DNA of 64,000 nucleotides from Straminergon stramineum (GCA_963920665.1 OY987270.1:11930019-11994018); one strand, 5' to 3'. Positions 23,168 to 35,243 are shown, counted from the stretch's first letter. Notes: a model not told the origin generated them from the sequence alone. Numbers and translations are program-made.

Positions 23168-23563
23168 CATTAGAGAAAGTTTTGACTCTCCAGAAGGTTG
23201 CTAAGCAGAGCTGAAGAGGACATTGGATTGCATTTATTTTGTCTGCTCAGAAATTTTTCCCCTATTATCGCTCATTGGTGGTACATCCGCATTTGTCAGA
23301 GGATTTACTGAAAATATCAATACTTAAATATAGACTGGCTTTAAACTATCTGACAGTTAAACTAAGGCATCGCGCAAGTACCCTCAACTGACGCACCCCA
23401 ATAGAAAATGACATTATACTCTTTGTCAATCTTGATATTCACACAAGGTGAATCTTTTTTCTATCACAGATTCTGCACTTTTAGCAACTCACTAAAGCTC
23501 TTTCATATAGACTGGTTTGTCAAACTCTGGCAGCCCTCCGGAGAGTCCAAACTTTCTCTAATG
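23168..23563. mobile_element. MITE-like insertion at the outer edge of the left arm
   Basis: The ends CATTAGAGAAAGTTTTGACT and (inverted) CATTAGAGAAAGTTTGGACT form imperfect TIRs of about 33 bp around a 396-bp non-coding body. The right arm of the palindrome has the empty site at 38892-38894 (ACTCCTTGG read on the reverse strand), so this is an insertion into the left side, not a deletion of something essential on the right. The target duplication is at most 1 bp and uncertain. Confidence 0.75.
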
Positions 23564-23767
23564 CCTTGGCAAGTTCACTTTGACTGTGAGCCTAGTTTCA
23601 AAGACCCTTCCGAGAAATTATAAATATAAACTTGACAGCGCAATACCGATCGATTCGGGCCTTGGTTGATCGGTATGTCGAAGTTGTAAGCTTCCGCGTC
23701 TCATGAATTTCGGATAAGTAAAATTGCGCTCTGAACTGCTCCTCAAGAGTTTACGAATTGGACTGCC

Positions 23768-24831
23768 ATGGACTCGGTCATGGACGAGGCACAAGTGAAC
23801 CTGCCGATGTCGACTACGACCTCAGCTCCCGCCTCAACTGGGAGTTCAGGGTCCCTTGCGCTGGCTGCCGCTGGCGAGCCGTCTCCCGGGAGCCAGAAAA
23901 TGGTATCTGCTACCCCTCGGGATCCAGCACATTATCTCTCAATTAACTTGAATTGTTCGCCCTGCATCTCGCTTTCAGCACACGCTCCAGGCAAATGCGA
24001 GTTTACCATTGAGCTCGAGAACGAGCTCGAGCTCGAAGCCTCCAAAGTGCAGTGGGAGAAGTGTGCGAGATCGAAGAAGCAGTCGGTGAATCTGAATCGG
24101 ATGTCTTTTGAGAAGCCCAAGAAGAAATGGGGTCCCTTCTTTACAAGTGGGGAACTGGGGATGGATAGACGATGGGTCGGAGGATTGCCGACGGGGGGCA
24201 CGCCGAGCTTTTGAAGCTGAAGGGCCGTGTGTCGTCGTCGTCGACTTAATTGCACGGCTGTTAGCAGTACGTGGTGAAAGTATTCAAGCGAGGGTTTTCT
24301 CTGCGATCTCGGGAGGCTCAATGGCCATGGAGCATGAAGAGTAGCTCCGGTCACTTTATCGGGAGCAATTTGCTTTCCTTCTCTCAGGGAAATTAAAATT
24401 CTCAACGCCTCCTGGACAAGAATCAAACCTCTGCAACGGCTCGTAGACATCGTCACATTTTACAGGTCAGAGCTTGCTTCTTGTTGAGATACAGCGACGT
24501 CATCGACCTTGATGGAATATTACCCGGGTATGACCAAACCTATAGGATCATGCAACTCATAAGGGCAGTTGCATGTCGCCCGTCTGATAATCGTCAAAGT
24601 GTCAAACTGATCTGTTCCAGGCTTCAATCAGTCATGACGGCACTGGTCAATTACTACTCCAGAATATACGTTATGAAGTCAAGTCAGAGCATTGTGACCA
24701 TTCTGAGAAGCTTGAGCGGAATTATATTAGGCAAGTCATTGATGTCAGATAGTAACTTTAAGCACAAATATAGAGAGTCCAAGCAAGGAATGGACAGGGG
24801 AAATATTATGCACATCGGGGTTCGTTCATGA
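23768..24831 (+). pseudogene. Unidentified, probably decayed coding region (left copy)
   Basis: An ATG-initiated frame at 23768-24214 (148 codons) begins MDSVMDEAQVNLPM and includes a low-complexity Ser/Ala/Thr part, an acidic ELENELELEAS stretch and a basic RSKKQSVNLNR stretch. Coding-like sequence then changes frame (24180-24250, then 24360-24475 and 24481-24831). The last piece reads IMQLIRAVACRPSDNRQSVK and further helical-looking sequence. I could not assemble one intact protein or recognise a family. It may be a multi-exon gene I cannot parse or a degenerate relic. The identical copy is at 37625-38688 on the minus strand. Confidence 0.3.
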
Positions 24832-25496
24832 TTCTACCTGTAGGTCTATGGACCCCGAAACGCCTGTGCCCCAGGGTAGATAAAAAAAAATGGAAATAGA
24901 CACTTATCCCCTTGAACGCAACATGCTTGTTTAGAAACTTTCTTAGCAAGTTCCTCCACAACTTTCTCGTTTGAAAGGTTCGGAAACAAGCCTGAGGAAT
25001 TAATTAATTAATTAAAGGAGGGGTAGGCACGGTGTACAATTTCCATCTAAAGGTGAGATGCGACCGACCCGGCGACCGGTCAACATATGCAGAGGGGAAT
25101 TAATGACTTGGCGGGCGCGCGCGCTTCCGGGTAGGCTACGTATAGAAGGCTTTCGTAGAACTACAGAGAGATCTGTTTTCTCATACAAATACATCATGAC
25201 GTACGCGTGAGCACATGATGTGGAATGTTGTTTCAGAATTGAAGAGGATTTGCATTCGGGGTGAAATCTTACTAGTTGAGCAGTCTCATTGATCATATAT
25301 ATGCACGCATTCAATTCAAGAGAGAAATTGGAAATTAATCGAACAACTGAACCGACATGGGAATTGCACGTACGTCGATCGTCACATTGAGAAACAGTGA
25401 AGTCACAAACTTCAGCCAACAAACCTGGCTGGCTAGCTAACTTACCTTGCACTTGCAATTCAAGGGATCGGAGTTCAGAATGGAATTATTATCAGT

Positions 25497-25502
25497 TTTA
25501 TT
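25497..25502 (-). terminator. Poly(A) signal, S-protein homologue (left copy)
   Basis: AATAAA on the minus strand, about 300 bp beyond the stop codon; mirrored at 36954-36959. Confidence 0.4.
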
Positions 25503-25802
25503 ACATACATATTCAGTCGAAGATCCGGCCGCGCCGGCAATCGGCGGGCCCATTAAGCTCCAGGTCCCGATTTGATCGATTACAACTAAAAGACGTGCTG
25601 CTTTGTAAAGCGAGCAACGCTCTCTCGGGCCACACCAAGTTCGATAGCTAGAAATCAGATACGCATCTAAGAAATATCGATCCAATCACCCGCCGTGCGC
25701 GGCCATGCCATGAATGCCAGGCATTCAGACAATGGAACACATGCGTTCGATCGCTGGCTGCATGCTTCCTAGCTTCGAATTGGTTGGATGCTATTCTCCA
25801 AT

Positions 25803-26204
25803 TCAGGGCCAGCGGTAGACATGCTCCACGTAGCCGTCGTATCGCGTGAGCGACAGGCCATAGTCGTCGGCCACCCACGGGCACGCCGACGGGCTGTAGC
25901 ACGGACCTCCGCGGCTCCTCCACAGCACGAACATGCCGGTGTACGAGTCCGGCCCCGAGAAGTTGCAGGACCACACGGCGTCGTGATCGATCCCCGCGCG
26001 GATGTCGAAGCCCCACATCTGTCCCGGATTCAAGTCCACCGTCGGCCGCGTCTGCAGATTCGACCAGCAGTACAGCCGCATGCGCCCGGGCAAGCTGTTC
26101 TTCACCGACAGGTACACGGCGGCGTCGCTGCGGCCCACGGCGCTGAACACCACCACCACGGCCAGCACCACCGCGGCCAAAGAGGCAGCAGCAGATCGAC
26201 CCAT
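25803..26204 (-). CDS. Secreted plant self-incompatibility S1-type protein (SPH), left copy
   Basis: Small secreted cysteine-rich protein of the S-protein-homologue family; some relatives act as pistil self-incompatibility ligands, most are uncharacterised. The 133-residue product starts at 26204 (MGRSAAASLAAVVLAVVVVF), with a signal peptide of about 28 residues. The mature part follows the family plan: a first strand AVYLSVKNSL, LYCWSN, LNPGQMWGFDIR, WSCNFSG and a C-terminal YVEHVYRWP. Four cysteines (46, 80, 102, 108) could form two disulfides, and N81 lies in an N-glycosylation sequon. GC content is far higher than in neighbouring genes, with a strong G/C preference at third positions. A TATA box at 27213-27220 and a GT-AG leader intron (26247-27139) fit one long 5' UTR intron. 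The gene is an exact mirror of 36252-36653. A longer same-strand frame in another phase (25648-26289) was rejected. Confidence 0.88.
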   Translation of the reverse strand: MGRSAAASLAAVVLAVVVVFSAVGRSDAAVYLSVKNSLPGRMRLYCWSNLQTRPTVDLNPGQMWGFDIRAGIDHDAVWSCNFSGPDSYTGMFVLWRSRGGPCYSPSACPWVADDYGLSLTRYDGYVEHVYRWP

Positions 26205-26246
26205 CTCCACGTCGGAAGCCAAACTTCAACTCTAGCGAATTCAATC

Positions 26247-27139
26247 CTGCACACATGTATGCATCACAGAAGCAGCCAGACGCACGCAATTAATTTAATT
26301 TCGTCAACAGCTGGTATATATACTCATTCATGAAGCTGGCTCCGACTTCAGATGGTGTGCTAGCAGCAGCATGAAATGAAGCAAGCGGTCAACATGAAAA
26401 GCAGAAACCTACCTGACATCGAATTCAAGCATGAGTACATGAATACAGTGATTTCACGAACAACGAAAGACATACTGCTTGTTTCAGGAAACACGAAAAG
26501 CAGAAAACAGGCATGTCCGATCCAATCTGCATTGCTCATCTACGCAGCCTACGCACCCACAATCTCTCTCTACAGTAAGGTGGGAGTAATTAACAAGCAT
26601 AAACTACATTCACATGGTGACGGAGAAGTATATATATATTCGAAACCGCGCTACCTGTAATATCATTCGACGTCCATGGCCTTGAAATATAAACTTACAA
26701 GCGACATTTTTTTCTCAAGGTGGCAAACTAGAGCGCCAGCCTACGGCGGGCGTACGTTACAAGCGCAGTAGTTGGCTGTGATACAAATGCACTAAACGGT
26801 AGGCGCTACGACGAATTATCTTCTTCCAAGTTCCAACATTCTATGGACGCAATTATATATTCTAGATCACTAGCTGCTCACAGGCACATGCAAGGTCTGT
26901 CAAAGGATTACGATTTAACACGTACAAAAGCAAACGAGCAGACCGTGGGAGTCAGCAAACATTTGAAAGAGAGCATGCAACAAAACGATCTCGATCAGGA
27001 GAGGTGAGATTTCCATCAGGAAGCAGTACTTACAATCAGAATTGAAGTGCACTGCGTGCTCGGGTGCAATAATCAGTAAGCAAGCAGGCGGACTAGCCTG
27101 CAGAAGGAATGGAAGGAGAGAGAGAAGAGAGTAACTTAC
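26247..27139 (-). other. Probable 5' UTR intron of the left SPH gene
   Basis: Mirror of 35317-36209: a strong donor GTAAGT after GGAGAC and an acceptor TGTGTGCAG 42 bp before the start codon. It has no coding content that I can support and contains short TA-rich tracts. Confidence 0.55.
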
Positions 27140-27212
27140 GTCTCCAAGGCGCGGTGGAGACTGAAAGACGAGAGAGAAGGAAGTGAGGTCCTTTGGGGAG
27201 GAGCCATGGCTA

Positions 27213-27220
27213 CTTATATG
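27213..27220 (-). promoter_or_regulatory. TATA box of left SPH gene
   Basis: CTTATATG on the plus strand reads CATATAAG on the coding strand, about 75 bp upstream of the leader-intron donor, a suitable distance for a short first exon. Confidence 0.5.
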
Positions 27221-28144
27221 AGAGGAATTGGTCTGTCTGACTGACGTTGGACGCGCCCCACGTCTGAAAGTGTACGGGCCGTCACGTCGAAGAATAGAAT
27301 TCAACTATTCAAGGGATCGCAGCTGCGGATCTTTCCTTCAACCACCTGCCCGGTCAGGACGCAACCTCATTCACTTCAGAACCCTTCAACTCCCATAAAT
27401 TAATATCCTTAGTTTTGTTATATCTTTGAACAATTATGTTATATTCCTCAATTTTATCAAACGGGTCATATTGGAAGTTGAGGTAACTATAATCTACAGA
27501 TCAGGCATTGCTTTGGATGACCAAATGAAAAATGATTTGTACAAAACATTCTCCCGTTCAAAGCACACTTTTCATCATTTAGAAGATGGACTTAAGGGAA
27601 CTTAATAATTTAATTTGAATGTGCATGGTCACTCTCAATTCATAGCTAGAAGAATCCAATATCAACTCATGCAATAAATTGGTGTAGGAGATATCAATTT
27701 AGAACAAGGGTAGTGTTTACAAACCTCACGCACCGTATTTGCAAAAGAAAGTAATTGTCTTGTTAGATGTCATACTATACTTTTACACAATCATAGGCTA
27801 AATGGGGTGCTTTTGCCTTTTCAATTGGTACTATTAGGAATCCCTTGAGGAGTAGGTGTGCACATTATGAAGGTTTTTACATGATTCCTACCTAAGAAGC
27901 AAATGATATTGAATCTCTAAGATTTTTTTGTCTTTAAAAATGAATTTCACAAAAACATGAAGAAGATGAATTTTCTTTATTATTAACCAAAATGAAATCC
28001 TAACCCAATACCTATCCTCAATTGTTTAGTAGTTCGTAGTAGGGTTGATTGTTCAATCTACTGTAACCATAGAATTGAGAATTAGAGTTCAAACTAAAGT
28101 ATTTTGATTACCTTTGATTAGTCAATGAGAGTTTAATTTATGGA

Positions 28145-28870
28145 TGATTGCAAGAAACACCTGTCCTATTTGTTGCGTTTTCAATAGTACTCATGATTTT
28201 TTCAGGAATACTTTAAAATTTAAAAACTAATTTAAAAAAAAAATTTAATTATAAATAATGTATAGACCATTAAAATGAAGGTACCCATGGAAGGAATTGC
28301 ATAGAAAAATTCTCTAAGTAGGAGAACTAGAAAAGTATCAAATCTTAAGAAAATACATACCTTGATGTTTTAATTAGGAAAAAATAGTAAAAATAAAAAA
28401 ATACACAAAATAAAAATTGGACATTTGTAAAAACTCTATGGAGATGGCCATTCACCAAAAGAACCACCAAAATAATTTTGATATGTTTCAAAATGCAAGC
28501 AAAAAGAAGCTCACTTTGTAGACTTCCACACCACATAAAATTACTTATTTTTAAAATTCCTTTGGCCATTAGCTATAAGTCTAGTAGAAGACCATTTCCT
28601 CAAAATTTCAGCTCAAAATTCGTTTATTTGGGTTCTAAGTAGTACTAAAAAACTCCAAACTGGCAAGTGTGACATTGAATCGGGCTCTATTTTTTGGATA
28701 GTATATTATTTTTGAAAATTAAGAAAAAAATTAGGCAAGGTCTATAATAGTCATGAGTACCTTCCCTATAAATCTTAAGTCATTTGGAGTCAAAACACAA
28801 AAGTTATGGCCAAAAATCATATCAATATGCAATGTGTGATGCAAAATAGGATAGGTGTTTCTTGCAATCA
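28145..28870. mobile_element. MITE, TGATTGCAAGAAACACCT ends (left arm)
   Basis: The TIR TGATTGCAAGAAACACCTGT at 28145 is inverted at 28870 with one or two mismatches over about 27 bp. The 726-bp body has no real coding capacity. It has been duplicated with the arm (33586-34311), and a related end occurs alone at 32298 in the spacer. Confidence 0.7.
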
Positions 28871-30474
28871 CCCTTCTAGATCAAGTATCTAAAAAGAAAT
28901 CTTTACAATCACATCCACAAAGATATTGAGATCAGAATATCATTGACTTGCTTGACTTGTGTTGGAAGTTGACTTCAAAGTCGTTGAAATGGCATGTGAG
29001 GCATACAATTGTAAATGAAAGAAGGCCATATTCATTAAAATTAGATAATTTAGAGTTACATATTATCCTTGATCCTACATTCAATCATTTAGATGATAGT
29101 AACTAATATTGAGAGAATTTGATTAATTGAGACTTTCATATATTAATATATGTTTTAACCTTTGGTTCTTTAAACCTAGTTAATGTGCTCATAAATCTTT
29201 GATTCATGAGAATGGAGGTCTCCAATAATAGGGCTAAAGTTGCAAAATGTGCATTTTGTCTCAATTAAAAAAATATGGCCATAGAAGTGAAAAAGAATCC
29301 TAGATTCTACTTTAGTGGTGAAATTAGATGTGCAGAAAGTGATGAAAAATTATGCTATGGAATTTATTTATATATATAAGGTAGCAAAGTGCCACAAAAA
29401 TAAAATCTCATTTTCATAGAATCTTTTTTTAATTCACTAACCCAAAAAATTGTTGAAAATGAGTCCTAGTTGTATCATTAAAATGAAAGTAAAAAAACAA
29501 ACCCTACATTTTTAATATACCTAATCTCCATAAGCTCTTTTAAAGAAAGTCTTTAAGAGTTTCAAGAAACATGTTCTTGAAGCTTCCAAACCTATCTTGT
29601 CCCTCAAACTTTTGTACTTTATCTTAATAAGTGTGTTTAGTTTCAAAAAGGTATTGAAATGTTTTTGAGTGGCTTTCCAGTTTGGGGAAATATGAACTAT
29701 TCATTGAGAACCCTTAAACCATGAAAGACATGTGTTATAGATAACAATTGATATAGAGCTGTCTTTGTAATTAAGCTTCATCAACAATCAAGATGATGAA
29801 TAATCTATCAAAGTTGTATAGGTGTCACTCTTTTACTATCAATACAAGTACTTATATGGTGGTATTGAACAAGAGGGATTAAAGTACAAATAAAGGTACA
29901 CATATTGGCTAATTTTTTTTTAATTTAAAATACCTAGCGTGTTTCAATATTGCATTATTTTACTAGGGTACATAGATTTGGTGTAGGTATTACCTAGGTG
30001 CCTTCTTTAGGTATCACCTAGATAGTTGTTTAAATCAAAACTACGGATCATAGGATGTAACCTAGCTAGTTACCCAAGCCATTACTAAAGGATCAAGTAC
30101 CCACTATTGGTACCATTACTGATTTCGATGTTGGTGTCCAACCATGTATACTTGCACAACTTGACAATCTACCTTTTTTACAAAAATACCAAACTTGACA
30201 TATTGTAGATGAAAAAAAGTTTCTAATAGGTTTTTGAGAATTTCAATATTTCTTTTGGTAATTGGTACATAAATTTTCCATATATATATATATATAATTT
30301 TTAATTTTTTAATTTTTAATTTTTTTTGTAGCCATAGCAATTATGAAATGATACATCAACATAATTCTTCAAAAATAGTCCATTTTGTGACTCTATAGTC
30401 TATATGGTCCACTTTGTGATTAAATTTGCATGAAATTTTTTATATTTATTTTTAGGAGATCACTCCTTATAATT

Positions 30475-30962
30475 TAAGGTATATACATGAGTTATAGTAG
30501 TGTTTGATATGGGGCTATTTACCTTTATTATTGCATTTAAGATGAATGTATTTTCCATACAAAGCTATAAGGGGCATATTTCTAATTGCCTCTCATATTT
30601 TGTAAATTCATTCATGTAGCTTTATAAGTAGGAATATCTTTCATATATAGTTTAGTGTCTAATTTTATCTTACCTCCACTTTTCTTCACAATTTTCCTAT
30701 CCCTCTACTACATACATGATTAGTATATAGACCATTAAACTATGGAAACATGATGAAAAATGTTATATGGGACTTTTTAATTTTATATGTAAGATAGCGC
30801 CACTTGAGAAACTACCATAAGGAATTTACAAAATATGAGAGGCTATTACAAATATGCCTCTTATAGCTTTGTGGTTTGTATGTAAAAATGATCATCTTCA
30901 ATGCTATATCGGAGGTAAATAGCCCTAGATCAAATATCCTCTTTACTTAGTTGTATACCTTA
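30475..30962. mobile_element. MITE with about 150-bp terminal inverted repeats in spacer
   Basis: Both ends start TAAGGTATA. The arms (about 30475-30615 and 30825-30962) pair over roughly 140 bp, including GGGCTATTTACCT, CAAAGCTATAAG and GCCTCTCATATTTTGTAAATTC. The 488-bp element is non-coding. Confidence 0.75.
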
Positions 30963-31073
30963 GTTTACATGGAGAAATCTCCTTGAGGCTCCCTACCAAA
31001 TTGTCCTTAGATGGTCATTTCAATTTTATTTTGTTTGCTCAAATCCATTGTGGACTGGCTATTACAACCATTT

Positions 31074-31104
31074 CATGGTGCATAGTGTAAAACTATGCAC
31101 CATG
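31074..31104. repeat. Perfect 13-bp-stem hairpin in spacer
   Basis: CATGGTGCATAGT and ACTATGCACCATG are exact inverted copies separated by a 5-base loop (GTAAA). It lies about 140 bp from the geometric centre of the palindrome (31228). Confidence 0.7.
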
Positions 31105-32297
31105 ACAAAAAAAATTAATGAAAATTTAATTTTAACCTCACCCCCTCATATAGTTTTGGAAGGGTGCAGTTTTAAAAAAGATTTTATATTTAAGTTTAAG
31201 TTTAGATTGATCCCCACCTCCCCTTCTTGTAATTTTGGGAGGGTGGGATTGCAAACAATCAATATATGATAATCTCATACTGTTGTATCTGTATCCCGTC
31301 ATTTGTATCTGTATATTGTGCTATCATATTCGTATTCATATTCATACCGTATTTCGTATGTACATCTGATGGCTATTGATTTTTCTTGTAGGGGATGGAA
31401 TTTTTTTGAAATGAATCAAATGGCTCCTAATTTTTGGGAGGTGGTGGGGGGAGTTTTTTTAGAGGGGGGAGTGTGATAGACTCTTTTCAGTGGATAGTAT
31501 TATACCTTGCATTGGCCTATTTCAAAGACACTTCCGAATAAGTTGAAAGTGACCTTCCAAGAACTACTTCCCTACTTGTAGTTAATTACTAATTGAAGAC
31601 ATCCACTACCAAGTACTATGTAAGCACTCAAAGAATTGTCCACAAAAATTTTGGATGAAAGTCATCCATTTTGTAGGAAGAACAAATTGCATTAGTTTTG
31701 ACCATCCATCAAGAAGTTTTTGGCTTCCTTGTCATTTATCATTAAAGAATCATAAACATTATTTTTCATGCATATTGAAATGTATATTCTTGATTTTTGG
31801 AATATTTTCAAGCACCTTTGTTTGTAAAATTGTTTGGATACAAATTTCATTTTTTCTTTATCTTTGATACAAACATATGAATTTCATTAAAATAATGTGG
31901 CCAAAATACTATAGGCTAAGTCATAGTAAACAATGCTACATGCCAGAGAGGGATCAATAGTGGTCCAAAATTAGTTGAATATTTCAATTACTTATTCATT
32001 CAATCATTCTTTTCAAGAATGATTGTATTGGAAAGTTTTCATAACATTTCAAGATTGATTACAAGAAAGAATTCATACCATTAATAACATTAATTTATAC
32101 TATCTTTTTTGTGCTTGATGAAAATCAATTTTCTTGGAAATATTCTCAAGCATTTCCTTTAATCTATGAATGTTTTAAAAGTTCTTGAGTGCTTTCTTTC
32201 TTAAAAAAATATTGTAAAACTTTGAAGAAAATTTTGTAATAGAACATAATTATAATAAAATAAATATTTTCAAAAACTTCAGTTATTGATTATTGAG

Positions 32298-32450
32298 TGA
32301 TTGCAAGAAACACTTGTACTATTTTTTGTCGTTTTGCCCTTGGACATGTGAATTTTTGCCCATAACTTTTACATCATTTGTCCATTTGGCATGAAATTTA
32401 GATAAAAAGTACATGTGGTTGTTGTAGACATTAAGATTTTGTTTTCAAAA
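32298..32450. repeat. Solitary diverged MITE end
   Basis: TGATTGCAAGAAACACTTGT at 32298 matches the TIR of the elements at 28145 and 33586. The following 100 bp resemble the subterminal part of that element (CATAACTTTT, then a GAAATTTA-like stretch). No matching opposite end was found before the arm begins at 32841. Confidence 0.5.
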
Positions 32451-33585
32451 TTTTCAATATGAATTTACTATTTTTAAATTGTCCCCAATAGGATGTCTAT
32501 TTTGGCCGATTTGGAGGTTTTCAATCCAATTTCTGGTCCAAAAAGGCAAATTTAAAGCCACAAATTCAACATGATGGAGGTCTACTAACAATATGAGAAT
32601 TGACAATGAGTTCATATGAAAATCAAAACCTATCCATTGCACACATGAAGTCCAACTCACCTTCCTCTATGCGGAAACTACAATGAAGAAAAAAATTAAT
32701 TAGATAAATTATTTCGAGCAATGGGATCACAATCAATTCTAAAATAATCGCATTTTTATGGAAATTTCAAGAATTCCTAAGGAAATAACTAAAATTGACA
32801 TGGTCCACGAATCCGAATTTTCCTATTTCTAGTATAGGGCACAAAAGTTTGAGGGACAAGATAGGTTTGGAAGCTTCAAGAACATGTTTCTTGAAACTCT
32901 TAAAGACTTTCTTTAAAAGAGCTTATGGAGATTAGGTATATTAAAAATGTAGGGTTTGTTTTTTTACTTTCATTTTAATGATACAACTAGGACTCATTTT
33001 CAACAATTTTTTGGGTTAGTGAATTAAAAAAAGATTCTATGAAAATGAGATTTTATTTTTGTGGCACTTTGCTACCTTATATATATAAATAAATTCCATA
33101 GCATAATTTTTCATCACTTTCTGCACATCTAATTTCACCACTAAAGTAGAATCTAGGATTCTTTTTCACTTCTATGGCCATATTTTTTTAATTGAGACAA
33201 AATGCACATTTTGCAACTTTAGCCCTATTATTGGAGACCTCCATTCTCATGAATCAAAGATTTATGAGCACATTAACTAGGTTTAAAGAACCAAAGGTTA
33301 AAACATATATTAATATATGAAAGTCTCAATTAATCAAATTCTCTCAATATTAGTTACTATCATCTAAATGATTGAATGTAGGATCAAGGATAATATGTAA
33401 CTCTAAATTATCTAATTTTAATGAATATGGCCTTCTTTCATTTACAATTGTATGCCTCACATGCCATTTCAACGACTTTGAAGTCAACTTCCAACACAAG
33501 TCAAGCAAGTCAATGATATTCTGATCTCAATATCTTTGTGGATGTGATTGTAAAGATTTCTTTTTAGATACTTGATCTAGAAGGG

Positions 33586-34311
33586 TGATTGCAAGAAACA
33601 CCTATCCTATTTTGCATCACACATTGCATATTGATATGATTTTTGGCCATAACTTTTGTGTTTTGACTCCAAATGACTTAAGATTTATAGGGAAGGTACT
33701 CATGACTATTATAGACCTTGCCTAATTTTTTTCTTAATTTTCAAAAATAATATACTATCCAAAAAATAGAGCCCGATTCAATGTCACACTTGCCAGTTTG
33801 GAGTTTTTTAGTACTACTTAGAACCCAAATAAACGAATTTTGAGCTGAAATTTTGAGGAAATGGTCTTCTACTAGACTTATAGCTAATGGCCAAAGGAAT
33901 TTTAAAAATAAGTAATTTTATGTGGTGTGGAAGTCTACAAAGTGAGCTTCTTTTTGCTTGCATTTTGAAACATATCAAAATTATTTTGGTGGTTCTTTTG
34001 GTGAATGGCCATCTCCATAGAGTTTTTACAAATGTCCAATTTTTATTTTGTGTATTTTTTTATTTTTACTATTTTTTCCTAATTAAAACATCAAGGTATG
34101 TATTTTCTTAAGATTTGATACTTTTCTAGTTCTCCTACTTAGAGAATTTTTCTATGCAATTCCTTCCATGGGTACCTTCATTTTAATGGTCTATACATTA
34201 TTTATAATTAAATTTTTTTTTTAAATTAGTTTTTAAATTTTAAAGTATTCTTGAAAAAATCATGAGTACTATTGAAAACGCAACAAATAGGACAGGTGTT
34301 TCTTGCAATCA
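33586..34311. mobile_element. MITE, TGATTGCAAGAAACACCT ends (right arm)
   Basis: Mirror copy of 28145-28870. The only arm-to-arm mismatch I found (34251) lies inside this element. Confidence 0.7.
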
Positions 34312-35235
34312 TCCATAAATTAAACTCTCATTGACTAATCAAAGGTAATCAAAATACTTTAGTTTGAACTCTAATTCTCAATTCTATGGTTACAGTAGAT
34401 TGAACAATCAACCCTACTACGAACTACTAAACAATTGAGGATAGGTATTGGGTTAGGATTTCATTTTGGTTAATAATAAAGAAAATTCATCTTCTTCATG
34501 TTTTTGTGAAATTCATTTTTAAAGACAAAAAAATCTTAGAGATTCAATATCATTTGCTTCTTAGGTAGGAATCATGTAAAAACCTTCATAATGTGCACAC
34601 CTACTCCTCAAGGGATTCCTAATAGTACCAATTGAAAAGGCAAAAGCACCCCATTTAGCCTATGATTGTGTAAAAGTATAGTATGACATCTAACAAGACA
34701 ATTACTTTCTTTTGCAAATACGGTGCGTGAGGTTTGTAAACACTACCCTTGTTCTAAATTGATATCTCCTACACCAATTTATTGCATGAGTTGATATTGG
34801 ATTCTTCTAGCTATGAATTGAGAGTGACCATGCACATTCAAATTAAATTATTAAGTTCCCTTAAGTCCATCTTCTAAATGATGAAAAGTGTGCTTTGAAC
34901 GGGAGAATGTTTTGTACAAATCATTTTTCATTTGGTCATCCAAAGCAATGCCTGATCTGTAGATTATAGTTACCTCAACTTCCAATATGACCCGTTTGAT
35001 AAAATTGAGGAATATAACATAATTGTTCAAAGATATAACAAAACTAAGGATATTAATTTATGGGAGTTGAAGGGTTCTGAAGTGAATGAGGTTGCGTCCT
35101 GACCGGGCAGGTGGTTGAAGGAAAGATCCGCAGCTGCGATCCCTTGAATAGTTGAATTCTATTCTTCGACGTGACGGCCCGTACACTTTCAGACGTGGGG
35201 CGCGTCCAACGTCAGTCAGACAGACCAATTCCTCT

Positions 35236-35243
35236 CATATAAG
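35236..35243 (+). promoter_or_regulatory. TATA box of right SPH gene
   Basis: CATATAAG about 74 bp before the leader-intron donor at 35317. The ATG at 35250 is too close to the TATA box to be in the transcript, so translation from the S-protein ATG after the intron is favoured. Confidence 0.5.

Larger units (their letters stand above)
23564..29615. repeat. Left arm (6,052 bp) of a near-perfect palindrome
   Basis: Position x pairs with 62456 minus x throughout. Every open frame in the arm recurs with identical length and translation in the right arm. In the AT-rich half that I compared line by line I found one mismatch (G at 28205 against T at 34251). The arm holds, from outside in, an unidentified ORF region (23.76-24.83 kb), the S-protein-homologue gene on the minus strand, and 2.3 kb of AT-rich DNA with a MITE. 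Confidence 0.95.
29616..32840. other. Central spacer of the palindrome (3,225 bp)
   Basis: Single-copy relative to the arms, AT-rich and without a recognised gene. It contains a MITE at 30475-30962, a near-symmetric 13-bp-stem hairpin at 31074-31104, G-rich tracts near 31430-31480 and a solitary MITE end at 32298. Inner arm edges are abrupt: similarity stops after ACAAAAGTTT with no further homology. Confidence 0.8.

Noticed and set aside
23932..24456. 174-codon minus-strand frame (mirror 38000-38524)
   Set aside because: Antisense to the ATG-initiated plus-strand frame; Ser-rich run is the complement of an acidic ELE stretch and no domain is recognisable.
25012..25458. 148-codon frame downstream of the SPH gene (mirror 36998-37444)
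   Set aside because: Lies in or beyond the 3' UTR after the AATAAA signal, with no recognisable family or splice context.
25648..26289. 213-codon open frame overlapping the left SPH gene (mirror 36167-36808)
   Set aside because: Arg/Gly/Val-rich product caused by high GC; the S1-domain frame on the same strand has a signal peptide and conserved family residues.
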